Position numbers and translations under genes: made by a program. A stretch of 64,000 nt of DNA from Echinarachnius parma (Eukaryota > Echinodermata > Echinoidea > Clypeasteroida > Echinarachniidae): assembly GCA_037951105.1 (NCBI GenBank), contig JBAMJV010003820.1:124001-188000 (forward strand), read 5' to 3'. Positions 10,564 through 21,845 of the stretch are shown one piece after another; the stretch's first letter is position 1, and each line of letters opens with the position of its first letter. The notes beneath the pieces were generated by a model. That model was not told where the DNA came from. It made no database searches and saw only the letters and a program-made list of their open reading frames with translations.

Positions 10564-10988
10564 TGACACATACATGTACATACCTTGTAAGACTGAAATT
10601 ACAATGCATTTAAACAGACAGTGCACAAACATCCACACAAAACAAACACAAACATACACATACACACAAACGCACACAAACAGGCACACACTTGAACATT
10701 TTTTTTTAAAGGGTGCTTTCCAAATAATACAAAACTGAACAAAAAAAATATGCATAAGAAGACAAGTGAAGTCTTTTGTTTTTCATTGAACTCTATGCAA
10801 ACTTATGGGGTCTATTTTTGGCATGGGGGGGGGGGGGGGGGGCTAATTTGCGATTTGCTCTGAGCCCCCATGTATTTTTGTCACTGCCAACAGAGGCGAA
10901 AACGGGACGTTGAAGAAGTGCATGCCAGTATCCATACCACAGGGAGCACCCTGTATTTGCATTGCTCTTGTGCAGTTGTCCTTTTGAT

Positions 10989-11110
10989 CACTTCGATCAC
11001 ACCACAATTCAAGAGTCAGTAATCATTTACTTTGACAGAGTGGAGTCACTTCGATCACACCACAATTCAAGAGTCAGTAATCATTTACTTCGACAGAGTG
11101 GAGTCACTTC
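10989..11110. repeat. 58-bp tandem repeat, about two units
   Basis: CACTTCGATCACACCACAAT followed by TCAAGAGTCAGTAATCATTT and ACTTTGACAGAGTGGAGT is repeated almost identically; a third unit starts and then diverges. Confidence 0.85.
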
Positions 11111-13009
11111 GATCAGACCACGAGCTAAAGACTTCTAAATGCATCAGACAGTATCTACATGTATCTAGTCCATGGAACCACAACTAGTTGGAACTTCAAC
11201 CGAGGAGTATGGTCAATATATACACAGAGACTTTTCCAGAGGCATTTTACAGTGACCATATTAGTCTTTCTTGCTCACTGCCATCACACCGCAAGTGCCA
11301 AATTTATAATAATTTAAAAATGAATAAAGAAAGAATGTACTGTTCAACAGAGTATTCTACTGAACTGGCTTTTATAAATGACAAACTTCACATCTTATGT
11401 TGATTAGGTACAAAATGATAAAGAGCATAACTTTTAATCTGATGCAACTTTGGCAACAAAAAGAAAAGTGGTCTAAATAATATGAAAGTAAAGTACAGAT
11501 TTTCTGATAATTGTATCTGGGAGTGCCAATTTTGTAAAAGAAATGAAAATATTCAATAAATGTACTTTAACATAATTCACCAGGACAAAATGATCGGTGA
11601 AACTGTTTTTGCCACAACAAAACATCCATTTGAATACATCATACTAAAACTGCTAACTACTATTCAATTCAGTTTATTGGTATCTTTAAAAGGCACAATA
11701 TTATACTATACAATCAAATGTATCAAGGGAACCACAATATAATGAAGCCAATGGCTCGGGAAACTATGAAGAAGCATAAAAGCACGAAGCCGGCTCCTAT
11801 AAAGCTAAAACCCTAGCTCTCCTCTAGCGCCAGATAAAATGGACGGAGGAAATGGGTTTGAATGGACTCTTGGAGATGTATCAGTTACGAAAATGAGAAT
11901 CCACTGGCCGTCTCATCTTTCCCGCTCATTTCCTCTTGTTCTCCATCTATCTTTCTCATTTCCTTTCCTTTTTGCCATTTTTCTTTCTACTCTCCCTTTC
12001 CCCAATTAATTTCTTTTTACATCTATATTTCATATCATTATTAGATTTTCTTTTTATATCGCTTATTTCTTTTCTTGTGACATTTGTGTAAATGTCCCTT
12101 ACTTTTGCTTTTCAATCCTTTCTTTGAGCCTTTTCCCTCTCCAACCCAAAATAAAATCTTCCATCTTAATTTTATCAATTTCTCCTCACTATTCTCAATT
12201 TTAAATGATTTTTTGGCCACATTTCCGTCTTTCCCTCCCATACCACTAATGAGACATATTCTTTATAATAAAACAAGGAGTCTGTAATTTTTCATCATCT
12301 TTTCTGACTTCACTCCTCAATTCTTTCCATGTCTCTTTTTCAATTTGCACCAATTTTTTTTTTTTATTTCTTAGAGAGTATCAATTTCACAAGAATTAAG
12401 GGACCCCATTACAACTTATCTTGAGTATACTCTCTTTTATATAGCTCTGCCAGTCTGTATGGCATATCAGCAAAAAGCTACTAAGTGCTGATAGGGTTAC
12501 AACTTCCAAGAGTGAATATCAAATGCATACATTTATGAGTGCGGTTTTAGTGTTTTTAGTGTGTGTGTTCGTGTGAGGCTGTTTTGAAGACATGTTATTG
12601 TAATTCATGTGTACCCATAGTAGAAAGAAACTTGTGTGTTTTCTTCTAGACACCTCCATTATACGAATAATTACAAGTAAGACCATCACTATTTACAAGA
12701 CATAAACACCAAAATCGTCATGAAACACTTACCACAACCCTGACTTATCATAACATACACTACCTACCAGAAAATTACACCCAATAAAAGACTATTGCAC
12801 CCAATGAAAGACCATTACACTCAACAGAAGAAAAAAAACATCACTGACCAAGCATCATTTACATAAAACACAAAACATACTACAAACTACAAGAAGCACA
12901 ATACACTGGACACAAAAACATAACATCAAGCACAAGAATGAATACACGTTTCATAAGAACATTACACCATTCAAAAGATCATTACACCTATCACAAGACA
13001 ATTACACCA

Positions 13010-13081
13010 AACCAAACCAAACACAAGTTGTAACACTCACCATAAGCCTGCCTGACCAGCCCAAATGGTGTTTGACCAGAC
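13010..13081 (-). pseudogene. partial copy of eya YPHIL exon: 3' end plus donor
   Basis: Lies about 171 bp downstream (minus sense) of the matching part of the real exon. It still reads SGQTPFGLVRQAYG and keeps the GTGAGT donor and the following intron sequence (TGTTACAACTTGTGTTTGG). No acceptor was found. It could act as a decoy or alternative donor. Confidence 0.85.
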
Positions 13082-13208
13082 ATTGTACATGTCATTAGAC
13101 AATAACACCAAACCAAACAAGAGTTGAAACATTACATCATTCAAAAGAAGATCATAACACCTACCACAAGACAATAACACCGAACCAAACACAAGTTGTT
13201 ACACTCAC

Positions 13209-13372
13209 CATAAGCCTGCCCGACCAGCCCATATGGTGTTTGACCCGACTGCGCCGTGTACGGGTAACTGGAGGCTGTCTGAGAGCCGAACGTCCCCTGT
13301 GATTGGGAGACGACCGGCTGGAATTGACTCCCTTGCGCCGTCGGTGTTGGCAAGATGTGAGGATAGGCTTGA
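13209..13372 (-). CDS. eya: eya exon: YPHILPTP / Gln-Tyr-rich segment
   Basis: A 164-nt exon (phase 2 in, phase 1 out), acceptor TTGCTACAG and donor TTATG|GTGAGT. It encodes QAYPHILPTPTAQGSQFQPV, then SQSQGTFGSQTASSYPYTAQ and SGQTPYGLVGQAYG. YPHILPTP is a hallmark of EYA proteins (vertebrate PYPHILPTPSSQ), and the repeated Tyr-Gln-Ser pattern is typical of the EYA transactivation region. The exon is GC-richer than its introns. Partial copies carrying its donor (13010-13081) and its acceptor (about 13462-13531) lie in the flanking introns. Confidence 0.93.
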
Positions 13373-13461
13373 CTGTAGCAAGAGAAAAGTACAGGAATAG
13401 TCACAAGGGTAAAATGATAATTATAGTCATTATAATGATAAAATCATCATGTTCTTTGAGT

Positions 13462-13531
13462 CTTGAAGTTGGTCTGCCATCTTTCTTGGCAAGATGTGAA
13501 GATAGGCTTGACTGTAGCAAGAGAAAGGTGT
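13462..13531 (-). pseudogene. partial copy of eya YPHIL exon: acceptor plus 5' end
   Basis: About 140 bp upstream (minus sense) of the real exon start. It contains CTCTTGCTACAG then TCAAGCCTATCTTCACATCT and diverges after TTGCCAA. The acceptor is intact. A more decayed third copy may exist near 13700-13720. Confidence 0.8.
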
Positions 13532-14455
13532 ATTAATAATAATACTAAAAATACTGATAATTATGATGGTGAAACTATTATCATATCAAATATAAAATTA
13601 TATAATAACATAAACAAATGTAAAAAACTGCTAAAACATAAACATAAACATAATTTCCTTTGAGACTTGTGGAGAAACTGTGCTGTTAGATGTTAGGATA
13701 AGCTCACATATTTAACGATATAACAAAAGGGTGAAACATTACCAATCTAGGAGGAAGATACAATAACATATATATTTACATTAAAGAGAAACACAATTTC
13801 TAAACAAAAACAAAGAAAGTTCTTTCTTTGCACAATTTTCTTGAATGTACTTCAATTGTTTTCTATCTCATCAACTCCAATGCGACCATTCAACAGAATC
13901 ACAATTTGATCTTCGTTATCTAGCACAACTGTAACAAGTTGCCAGAAAAAATAAACCATGGACCCATAATAAGGCACGTCTTTGTTTGTCCGTAGCCAGG
14001 GATGTGACAAAAAGCTAACCAAATTCTGCCAATCTTGTCTTCAATTCGATTCCCAAATGTTCTGGGCGAGAAATTTCACCAACATTTTTGAAAAAAAAGG
14101 GATAAGCAAAATTTCCTCAATGCCTCTGTCTGTAGACCTCTTACCTAAGGCAATGCACAGCAGGCAGGCGTCGACTGAAAACAATTTGAAGGTTAGAGCA
14201 CGAGCAAAATAAAAGAAGAGCAATTTCTTTCCTCCATTCTTTTTGCTGTCACCCAATCAGTCTATTTCCCACTAATCAGGGAAGACTTCATACGCAACAA
14301 AGATTTTATAGAGACTTCATTTTGTCATGAAAGAGAGATTATTTGTTCAATTTGTTACTTCTAGATGGTGTGTCTGGATTCTGGAAAAAGATCCTTGGGT
14401 TACAATCTGACAGTTATTAACAGATTTCTTGGGCTGATAAGTCAAAGTTTTCTTC

Positions 14456-14655
14456 ATATCTCTTCACTGACATCAGCGATAATAATTTTGGGGGTGCAAA
14501 TTTCTCCCTTTCCCCCATATCTTGTCACTTAAATCACTGATAACAACAATATTGGGGTGCAAAATTCTTAATTTTTCCATATGTTGTCACTTACTTCACT
14601 AATGATAATTTTTGGGTGCAAATTTCTTCCTTTTCCCCATATCTTGTCACTTTAA
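14456..14655. repeat. three-unit tandem array, ~70 bp
   Basis: Each unit has TTGGGGTGCAAATTTCTT-like, CCCCATAT.TTGTCACTT and TCACTGATAATAAT-like blocks. Confidence 0.75.
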
Positions 14656-15259
14656 TCACTATGAGTATGAGTATGGACCAAACAAAACCGATTGCAAAAG
14701 TTTGTTTGTAATTTAATAATCTTTTGATAAAAAACTATGCTTTATAGGTGTGTCAAAGTTCAAGTCTTATTCAATGTCCAAGTTTTGCAGAAGAAAAGGA
14801 ACTGAAAGGAAAAGTGGGGCAGAGCGAATTTTTTCTCACAAAAACAACCACAACTGGAAAACAATGACCTAAATTTGTGTTATTCTTTTTAATCCATACC
14901 AGCCCTGCATCCGTCCACTTTCAAACAACACATATATTCTTCACTTTTCTAAAAAAAAACCGGAAAAGGTGTTTTTAAAAATACATGACCAGGTGTGGCT
15001 TTTTTATCTTCAGAAAAGCAAGCAAATAAAGGTGTTTTTTTGTTGTTGGTTTAAAGACAGATATGAGGGTGTTTTCTTGGTAGTTCAAGCTATAACAATT
15101 TTTGTTCATCCAATTTTTAAAAAGAAAGGTGAATTTTCTTGTTTGTTATATAAAAGATGCATACTTCCGACCGGTTCACTAGGTGTTGAGGAAGTCTTAG
15201 GGCATGGTTAAGGAAGCTTGTTGACATCCTCTTGGTATTCATAACCCTAACTCCACTTC

Positions 15260-15568
15260 CTGGGGGGTGTTTCACAAAGATCCTAAGTTGAACTTAACTC
15301 TAAGTTGGGCTTAACTATTATGGAAAGCCATTGGAATACAATATATTCAAAAGCAGCAAAGCAAGAATTTTAGACTTTTCATAGAGTTTACATCAAGAAC
15401 ATGAAATCTCCTTGATAATAGAAAATATTAATGGTTTGAATCAACATTTGATGCCTTTGAAAAAGGACTATTCCAACAAGTGTTCAAAGAAACTAACGGC
15501 TTTCCATACTTTTTAAGTCCAATTTAGAGATAAGTTCAACTTAGGATCTTTGTGAAACACCCCCCTGG
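15260..15568. mobile_element. MITE-like element, ~309 bp
   Basis: The terminal inverted repeats are about 40 bp: TGGGGGGTGTTTCACAAAGA followed by TCCTAAGTTGAACTTA, and its reverse complement at 15524-15568. A second nested pair (GGAAAGCC/GGCTTTCC) lies further in. No coding potential. Confidence 0.85.
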
Positions 15569-15622
15569 TCTTTAAGCTTTCATTCTTAATTTTATTTTTA
15601 TTTTTAAAATAAAAATTCAGAG

Positions 15623-15797
15623 TACCGTATTTGCTGGTGTATTAACCGCACCTTTTTTCAAAAACAAAAAAAACAAAAAAGGAGGTGCGGTTAATACACG
15701 ACCGTATTAACCGCACTTTTTTTTATTTTTTTAAAATTTTTTTTTTAAGGGGTGCGGTTAATACACCGGAGCGGTTAATACACCGACAAATACGGTA
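15623..15797. mobile_element. compact TA-flanked inverted-repeat element, same family as 4626-5792
   Basis: Ends TACCGTATTTGCTGGTGTAT/TAACCGC and GCGGTTAATACACCGACAAA/TACGGTA. Two further internal repeats of the GCGGTTAATACAC end sequence surround A- and T-rich spacers. A lone related end lies at 34885-34940 (TTATACACGGAGTTTTACGG). Confidence 0.8.
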
Positions 15798-16152
15798 ACC
15801 CTGTCATTATCAAAGACGCAATTTGTGTATAACTTCTCATTAGACTTTGTAATTGCAAGGTAAAGGCAGAGGTAATTTTTAGACCGAAATAAAGGTGAGC
15901 TTTCATTTCACAAATTTTCAGAGAAACAACAGCGATTTTTTGTCAACAAGAAAAGGAAAAACAATGGGCTGAAAAAGAAGCCAAAGAAAGGAACACAAAA
16001 GTTTGTTGTGGATTAAAGAAATATAAAGAAATCTAACTTATGGATACAAAAAAACTAACCTGCCTGTGAACTACCAAACATTTCCTGTTGACTGTTAACA
16101 CAAACGTAGGTCATTGAACTTATTTCTAATCTTTCATCACATGGAAAGAAAC

Positions 16153-16725
16153 TTAAAGGGATAGTTGAGTTCTGGTAAAGAGAGTACAATTTTTGTCAAA
16201 CTGAATTTTAGTAACCAAAACCTGCACCATTACATTAAAAACTAATAGTTATAACTCCACCATGCTCGAAAAGAATACAAAAATTACAAATAACTAAGTA
16301 AGAAGCCTGTTATCATTCAAAAAGAGCCGTTAAAACTCAAGAGGGCACTCTCTAAACACTCATTGGTTTCAACCATTTTAGATAAAATATTGTGCATGTG
16401 ATGTTTTGTTGAAATATTGATTAGATAGACAGATAATCAACAACAATTTAAAAACCTATTAAGTAAATTATTCAAAAGAGTAAGCATTTTTCAATTTTGT
16501 TAACGGCTGGTTCAAAATTATAGAATAATTGTGGGGCCCCACACTTATTACAAATGGTTATTTTATGGATATTTCAGCCATTTCTGAACCGATTTTGATA
16601 AAATAAAGTTTATTCTGTCATTAAAATTGTATGCTCTTTCGAATTTGACACTCAGTTTTTCATTATCTCGCAAACAAATTATTTTGTGTAGCGCCCTCTA
16701 TACCAAAACTCAACTATCCCTTTAA
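16153..16725. mobile_element. MITE-like element, ~570 bp
   Basis: Terminal inverted repeats TTAAAGGGATAGTTGAGTT and AACTCAACTATCCCTTTAA. The interior has no long frame. The TTAAAGGGAY ends resemble those of the ~380-bp family (24538-24914), suggesting a common superfamily. Confidence 0.85.
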
Positions 16726-17284
16726 GGATTGTTATTTGAAAATAAAATGATATAGCACAGATTTACAGAAAGACTCATGTGTTGCAAGAAAATTTAAGTT
16801 CATGTTGTGTGATCTCACTTGAAAAAGTGAAGATTAAAACATAAATGAGATAAAATAATTAATTAAGACTAAGGAACATATTTTCTTTGTACATATATGG
16901 AAAGAATATTTGTATGGTCCCTCACAGCAATAAATATTATTGTAAAATAAAACAATTATTTCACCAGATATTTCTCAAGGACTACTAATTAACCTTCATT
17001 TCCTGCTCATGTGTATTATATCCTCTGGTAGTTGGTTTCCGCCTATAACTACCTTTAGGTACATGAATATTTACAAACTGTATGAACTTTTGAAATCTTG
17101 ATACCTACAGGATTAAGGGTTGACAAAAAAGGGGAGGAAAATTCCCCCATCACATGCATCCTCTTATACCGGACATATTTTTGAAAGTAAATAACGACAA
17201 AAACACTTCCACTTTTTGATACAGGAAGACCAACATCCTTTCACGCCTCACATAGGATCATATAGTTATCGGCTTAAAATATAT

Positions 17285-17700
17285 ATAACTATCCACCTTT
17301 TAAAATTTATTTGTCTTCATTGAAATTTGAAACGTTCTCTTCATTTGTGTTTATCACTGTTTAGTCCACACCCACACACACACCCACTCAGCAGCATTAG
17401 TGAGAGTCGATCAGGAGCTACTTTTTTAATTTGAAAAATGAATTAATGTATCAATGTTCATGATTCACCACACTTTGATGAAACTTACATTATAGCTCCA
17501 TATAATAATCTAGTTAAAATATAACTATCCACCTTTTAAAAATATTTTTCTTCATTGAAATTTGAACCATCATCTTCATTTGTGTTTATCACTGTTTAGT
17601 CCAACACACCCACTCAGCAGCATTAGTGAGAGTAGTTCAGGTGCAACTTTTTTAATTTGAAAAATGAATTAATGTATCAAGGTTCATGATTCCTCTCACT
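17285..17700. repeat. ~236-bp tandem duplication
   Basis: ATAACTATCCACCTTTTAAA ... CACTCAGCAGCATTAGTGAG ... GAAAAATGAATTAATGTATC occurs twice, starting at 17285 and 17521. Confidence 0.85.
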
Positions 17701-17820
17701 TTGTTAATTTATCTCCTTTTTTGAAGAAAGTCTGATGATTTATAATAACGTACAATTGAAAATTGAGACTTGCAGAATCCAATAAAAATGTGTATGTTCT
17801 TCTTTAAACTATAATGATAC

Positions 17821-17901
17821 GGTTAACCCATTCCCTTCGAGTTAGTGAAATCCCCATAGACTTTGTATACAACCCACCCGGTTCCTGTTGTCAAGGGGTT
17901 T
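17821..17901 (+). repeat. copy of ~80-bp dispersed element (family R1)
   Basis: TTAACCCATTCCCTTCGAG ... AATCCCCATAGACTTTGTAT ... CACCCGGTTCCTGTTGTC ... AAGGGGTTT. Near-complete member with opposed TTAACCC/GGGGTT ends. Confidence 0.8.
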
Positions 17902-18451
17902 AGACAACTGTTTACAATGTCAATTTATGTGATAAAGCTAAACAACGTTATGTCAAACTGTTGAAATTTGTTTTAACATTTCAGCTTACTTATAACATAG
18001 TAAGATAAAGCCAATATACACATAGACAAAAGAAAACAAAAACAAGACTTTGACAGAAGAGTATATACAAACAAATTATACTGACATCAATGTTGTAATA
18101 ATTAGCCTAATGCCTGGTTTTGTCTGTCATTTTTCTTTTGACAAGAATATACAAACTGGCTTTAGTTACCATCATTTTCCTTGTTTTTGTTCTTTACGCA
18201 ATCAAGTAACATAACAGAAGAAGGTACAACTTCTGTCAAAAATTATTTTCAATAGTCAATTGGACAAAAAATGAATACGAATAGATTTGTCATCGTCAAA
18301 ACTTACTACAGGTAGTTATTGCGTCGCGATGGTGTCATATATATTTTCCTGATATAATTAGCAAACAAAAATCGACATAAATTATTAAGTACACATCATG
18401 ATAAGAATTTTGATGATTTTTGTTTCTCAAAATAGATTATTTACTACTCAC

Positions 18452-18492
18452 CTTGCCGTGGCCGCTAAAGCATTTAACGTAACTGCAGTCAT
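18452..18492 (-). CDS. eya: candidate alternative first coding exon of eya
   Basis: Inference. On the minus strand an ATG at 18492-18490 opens MTAVTLNALAATA and ends at a strong donor (GGCAAG|GTGAGT) in phase 2. Phase 2 is exactly what the downstream exon at 13372 needs: AG plus T makes Ser, giving ...ATASQAYPHILPTP. An in-frame TAG lies 15 nt before the ATG, so the frame begins here. Read as an internal exon (acceptor GACTGCAG, 31 nt) it would shift the frame, so a first exon is the better reading. It would yield an EYA isoform lacking the IKSEP and SSSGQ segments. A short upstream ORF (MYYCVLYTSY, 18549-18517) would lie in its 5' UTR. No transcript evidence is available here. Confidence 0.55.
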
Positions 18493-18880
18493 TCTTGCTA
18501 TGGTCTATTAACGTTTTCAATAACTCGTATATAACACACAGTAATACATACTTATTATGCACGTAAGAATACAACTCGCTAACAAAATTCACGTAACCGA
18601 AAAGGGTGTACGAAATTCAAAGAACTGGATTGATACTGCAGATCAAATTCAAAGAAATCGAGTAGTATCACTGGAAAATGTGAATGAAATTCAACGAAAT
18701 AAAGTAATACCACTGAAATTTTGAAAGTATCAAATACAGAATAGAAATTCAAGATGAAAATTCAAGAAGATATTGCGCTCTTTTTGACAGAACTCAGTAA
18801 CCGAGGACCAGAAAAGTGATACGCAGAGACGCCTGCCCGCTTTTTAGGTCCAGCTTCACTCTGCTACTTATCCTCTTACT
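18493..18880 (-). promoter_or_regulatory. candidate internal promoter / 5' UTR region for the short eya isoform
   Basis: The stretch upstream (minus sense) of the 18492 ATG is free of recognisable repeats, unlike most of the intron. It holds a GC-richer block at about 18780-18870 (GCGGGCAGGCGTCTCTGCG within it). I see no TATA box at a convincing distance. The start site is not determinable from sequence. Confidence 0.35.
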
Positions 18881-19656
18881 GGAAACTTTATCCTCCACTA
18901 CCAGGCACAAATATGGAGAGAGAGATAAACATATGGAATCTACACTTTTTATATGAAGGAAATAACAGTATCATTTACTCAAAGCCAAGTCCATTTTTCT
19001 ATTTTCTCTTGGTAGTGCAATTTGTTTTGATGTTTTTGTTTCCTTGTTAGTTCATGCGCTAGCTATTTTATTGCCAAGAAACATGAGGTGATCGAGGCAT
19101 TTGCATAAAATGCTTGTTAAATTTGGTTTCTTTTCTTTCATTTCCTTATCAATGCTATCATGAAGTGATTATTTATGTTATTCCTTATAATCAAATGTAG
19201 GGTATTACCATTCAACTCCTATTACCTTCTTACATTTTTTCTTCAACTTTTTGACAACTAAAGGAGGATATATTTGAAAAGGAATATTTATATTATGAAT
19301 GACATTTGCATAAAACTCATTTCTCATCAACAAATTCAAAAGGTAGTTATTTCATTGACAAAAATATAAGGTGATGCACTAATTTACATACAATTAAATG
19401 CATATTCATAAGAAAGCATTGTATCTCTCCTCTCTGATTGGTTCATTGACAGATCATAGTTCATAGACAGTCACCTGACATGAAATATACCTGCTCTTTG
19501 AAGGTTTCCTGTTTATGAAAATTTTTAATTTCACCACCTAAATATGATATTATTTTAATTTCCAGTATCACCTGATGAATCTTGGCAAGGGGATACAAAA
19601 ATATTGCTTACTTCAAGTAAAATAAAAATCAAGCTTTGTAAATTACAGTTTCTTAC

Positions 19657-19732
19657 CTATAATACTGAGAAGGAAACTCTGATTTTGGCTGACGAAGGTT
19701 CATGTCCAATGAACTTTGCCCCGAACTCGATC
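19657..19732 (-). CDS. eya: eya exon: SSSGQSSLDMN segment
   Basis: A 76-nt exon (phase 1 in, phase 2 out), acceptor CTATGCAG and donor TATAG|GTAAGA. The first Gly codon is completed across the junction (FPG|SSSGQ), and it encodes SSSGQSSLDMNLRQPKSEFP then SQYY. It occupies the place of vertebrate [20 protein letters not shown], just before the conserved YPHIL motif. It is too short for an ordinary open-reading-frame search and was found by searching for a phase-1/phase-2 exon between its neighbours. Its final AG joins T of the next exon as Ser. A second KSE tripeptide occurs here. Confidence 0.85.
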
Positions 19733-21479
19733 CTGCATAGGAAAGACAAAATAAAGAAATACATTCAATTCAATTTTATTTTCACATCTCTCTCTAAAAA
19801 AAAAGAGACTTTCTAATGCCTCCTTGATAAAACATACATAACACAAATAAATTAGACTCCATACCCATCAAGGAACTATCTCTGAATTTGAAATGATTTT
19901 TATTTATGACACATGAACTTTGCCCTCAAACTGATTGTGTGCGAAAACAAACAACTTAGTAAAAAAAATATATATATATATTTTTTCCAATTTCAGAATT
20001 AATTGAGGAAAATAACGACCTCATTTATCATTTTGAAACGTACCATGTGCAATGATTTTCATTTTTTTCCTTCAGATTTTGTGTGAACAAAATATAACCT
20101 TTGTGATTTTCATTTCCATGATCAGACAAAACAAGAAAGAAATAGTTAATTTCTACCATTGCAGCGAGCGTGTTGTTTCATATGTATAAATCACATCTTA
20201 ATTGGAGCGGACACATTGTGGCCTACATAGATGGACTTTCCCTTAATTATGTTGCAACACCGCAGTGAATTAGGACATCATTAATGCGATTATCCAAGCA
20301 TGTTCACACTATACCTCACACCATGCAAATGACATATACATGTATGAGCTATGTTGACCCATTCAGGAAAAAAAAACTGGACTTGGGTCTATGGAGAATG
20401 CATGTTTGTACTTTTAATAAATTGGAAAAAGTCCTGAATGGGTTAATTCTCACATTAATGTAAAGTACATGATGCTAATTAGACCTTATGAATGAATTAT
20501 GCCCAATAAACGCTTCATGCACCTGCGGTCAATGGTTCAATGATCTTACAAATTCTAACCTGTTGTAATTATGACATGAGGTACTTGTAAATTTAGTTAA
20601 GTACAATGTACATGTCAATCATCCATGGATCTTGATTGTCATGCTATATTTACATGAATTTCACTTGAAGTAATTAAACACACAATATCATTATGACACA
20701 GGTGTTTGTTTGGTCGCACTTGACAGCTTGAATACACTACAAATACAGTAGTCTTAGCTTAATTGGATGGGCATATATGCTATTATGCCAGGTATATTGC
20801 CCCCCCCCCTTTAACAGGTGAATCCAATTCAGTTCTGAAAAGAGCATTGGCATAAATGTAGCTTGGAGGGGTGTGGGGGCACAAGCTACTCAATAAATTG
20901 ACTGAAATTAAAAAAACATTGGGGGTAAAGTTCTTATCAAAAGAAATACGAAGAGTGTATACAATGAGTCCCGAATGTATTAGTCCAGCCATGCTATACC
21001 CCTGACTCTAGATCTCTAGAGGCACAGTAAATGGTATGATCTATGAAACTGTAGACGCTTGAAAAGTCATTAAAAATATGAAATGCAAACACACAAGCAT
21101 AGACAATATGGTTCAGGGAACACAATTTGAAAAATGCAACATAGGGTGCAAATTGGTAATCAACAAGTTAATAAAGAGAATATAAAGAAATCAAGACAAA
21201 AAAGAAAACAATAGAGTGCAAGATTGTGATGTCACAACTATTCATTGGCATGGGTGCAAAACAATGTCAGGCAAGCCAGATGTTTCTGAGTGAGCGGTTG
21301 CTAAGAAGGCATATTGTCTGGCTCCAACCCACTACCAAAATCGAGAATCAAAAGACAAGTTTATTTTGTTCAAAATTAAAAAGAAGGAAAGCAAACATTA
21401 CTCTAGATAGCGAAGAACAAGCAAAAAGGATGAAGAATAAACGAAAAGGAAGCAAAATAGAGTTTAAAAAGCAGCTCAC
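19733..21479 (-). other. eya intron, 1.7 kb
   Basis: Contains a partial exon copy at 19906-19950, a member of a ~100-bp dispersed element at about 20346-20450 (ends ACCCATTCAGG and CCTGAATGGGTTAA), a short (TA)n stretch near 19970 and poly-C at 20800. No further exon seen. Confidence 0.7.
19906..19950 (-). pseudogene. partial copy of the eya SSSGQ exon 5' end
   Basis: Plus-strand CATGAACTTTGCCCTCAAAC/TGATTGTGTGCGAAAACAA parallels the exon edge CAATGAACTTTGCCCCGAAC/TCGATCCTGCATAGGAAAGA, about 200 bp upstream in the minus sense. The acceptor AG is degraded. Short match, so moderate confidence. Confidence 0.55.
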
Positions 21480-21563
21480 CTGGGAAGCTTTCTAGCAAGG
21501 AAGCGCCATAGCTAAAATCAGACGCACATGGGGTTACACTACTACTACTGGGTTCACTCTTGA
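21480..21563 (-). CDS. eya: eya exon: IKSEPSSSS segment
   Basis: An 84-nt exon (phase 1 in, phase 1 out), acceptor ATCCATAG and donor CCCAG|GTGAGC. It encodes KSEPSSSSVTPCASDFSYGA then SLLESFPG, corresponding to vertebrate EYA [20 protein letters not shown]. The KSEP core fits the ψKxE SUMOylation consensus when preceded by the junction Ile (IKSE); this is a motif match only. The pyrimidine tract before the acceptor is unusual: after the short ACGCTCCATCC stretch it is a pure C run belonging to a three-unit minisatellite (about 21579-21845). Confidence 0.9.
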
Positions 21564-21578
21564 CTATGGATGGAGCGT

Positions 21579-21845
21579 GGGGGGGGGGGGGGGGGGAGTG
21601 AAGCAGGGTGTTTATGAGTGAAGAGACATATTCAGGTGGGGGAGGGGGGGGGGGGGACGACACAGGATATGTAATAGAGCATGGGGGTGGGGAGAAGTGA
21701 AGCAGGGTGTTTATGAGTGAAGAGACATATTCCGGTGGGGGAGGGGGGGACGACGCAGGAGATGTATAGAGCATGGGGGTGGGGAGAAGTGAAGCAGGGT
21801 GTTTATGAGTGAAGAGACATATTCCGGTGGGGAAGGGGGACATGG
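21579..21845. repeat. ~95-bp minisatellite abutting an eya acceptor
   Basis: Three units of GTGAAGCAGGGTGTTTATGA/GTGAAGAGACATATTC followed by GGTGGGGGAGGGGG, with pure G runs at 21579-21596 and about 21645. The proline-rich frame on the minus strand is an artefact of C-rich codons continuing into the real exon. Confidence 0.9.

Larger units (their letters stand above)
9339..13208 (-). other. eya intron, 3.9 kb
   Basis: No coding exon seen. It contains a decayed array with GATGATTGTGCA motifs (9670-10400), two inverted-repeat elements (9996-10237, 10417-10563), a CA-rich stretch (10600-10700), poly-G (about 10826), a 58-bp tandem repeat (10989-11110), pyrimidine-rich sequence (11900-12370), a TTACACC/AACCAAAC-rich simple-repeat zone (12700-13200) and a partial exon copy (13010-13081). 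Confidence 0.7.
13373..19656 (-). other. eya intron, 6.3 kb
   Basis: Holds a partial exon copy (13462-13531), a 72-bp tandem array (14456-14655), three inverted-repeat elements (15260-15568, 15623-15797, 16153-16725), a ~236-bp duplication (17285-17700), an R1 element (17821-17901) and the candidate internal first exon (18452-18492). No other coding sequence is recognisable. Confidence 0.7.
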
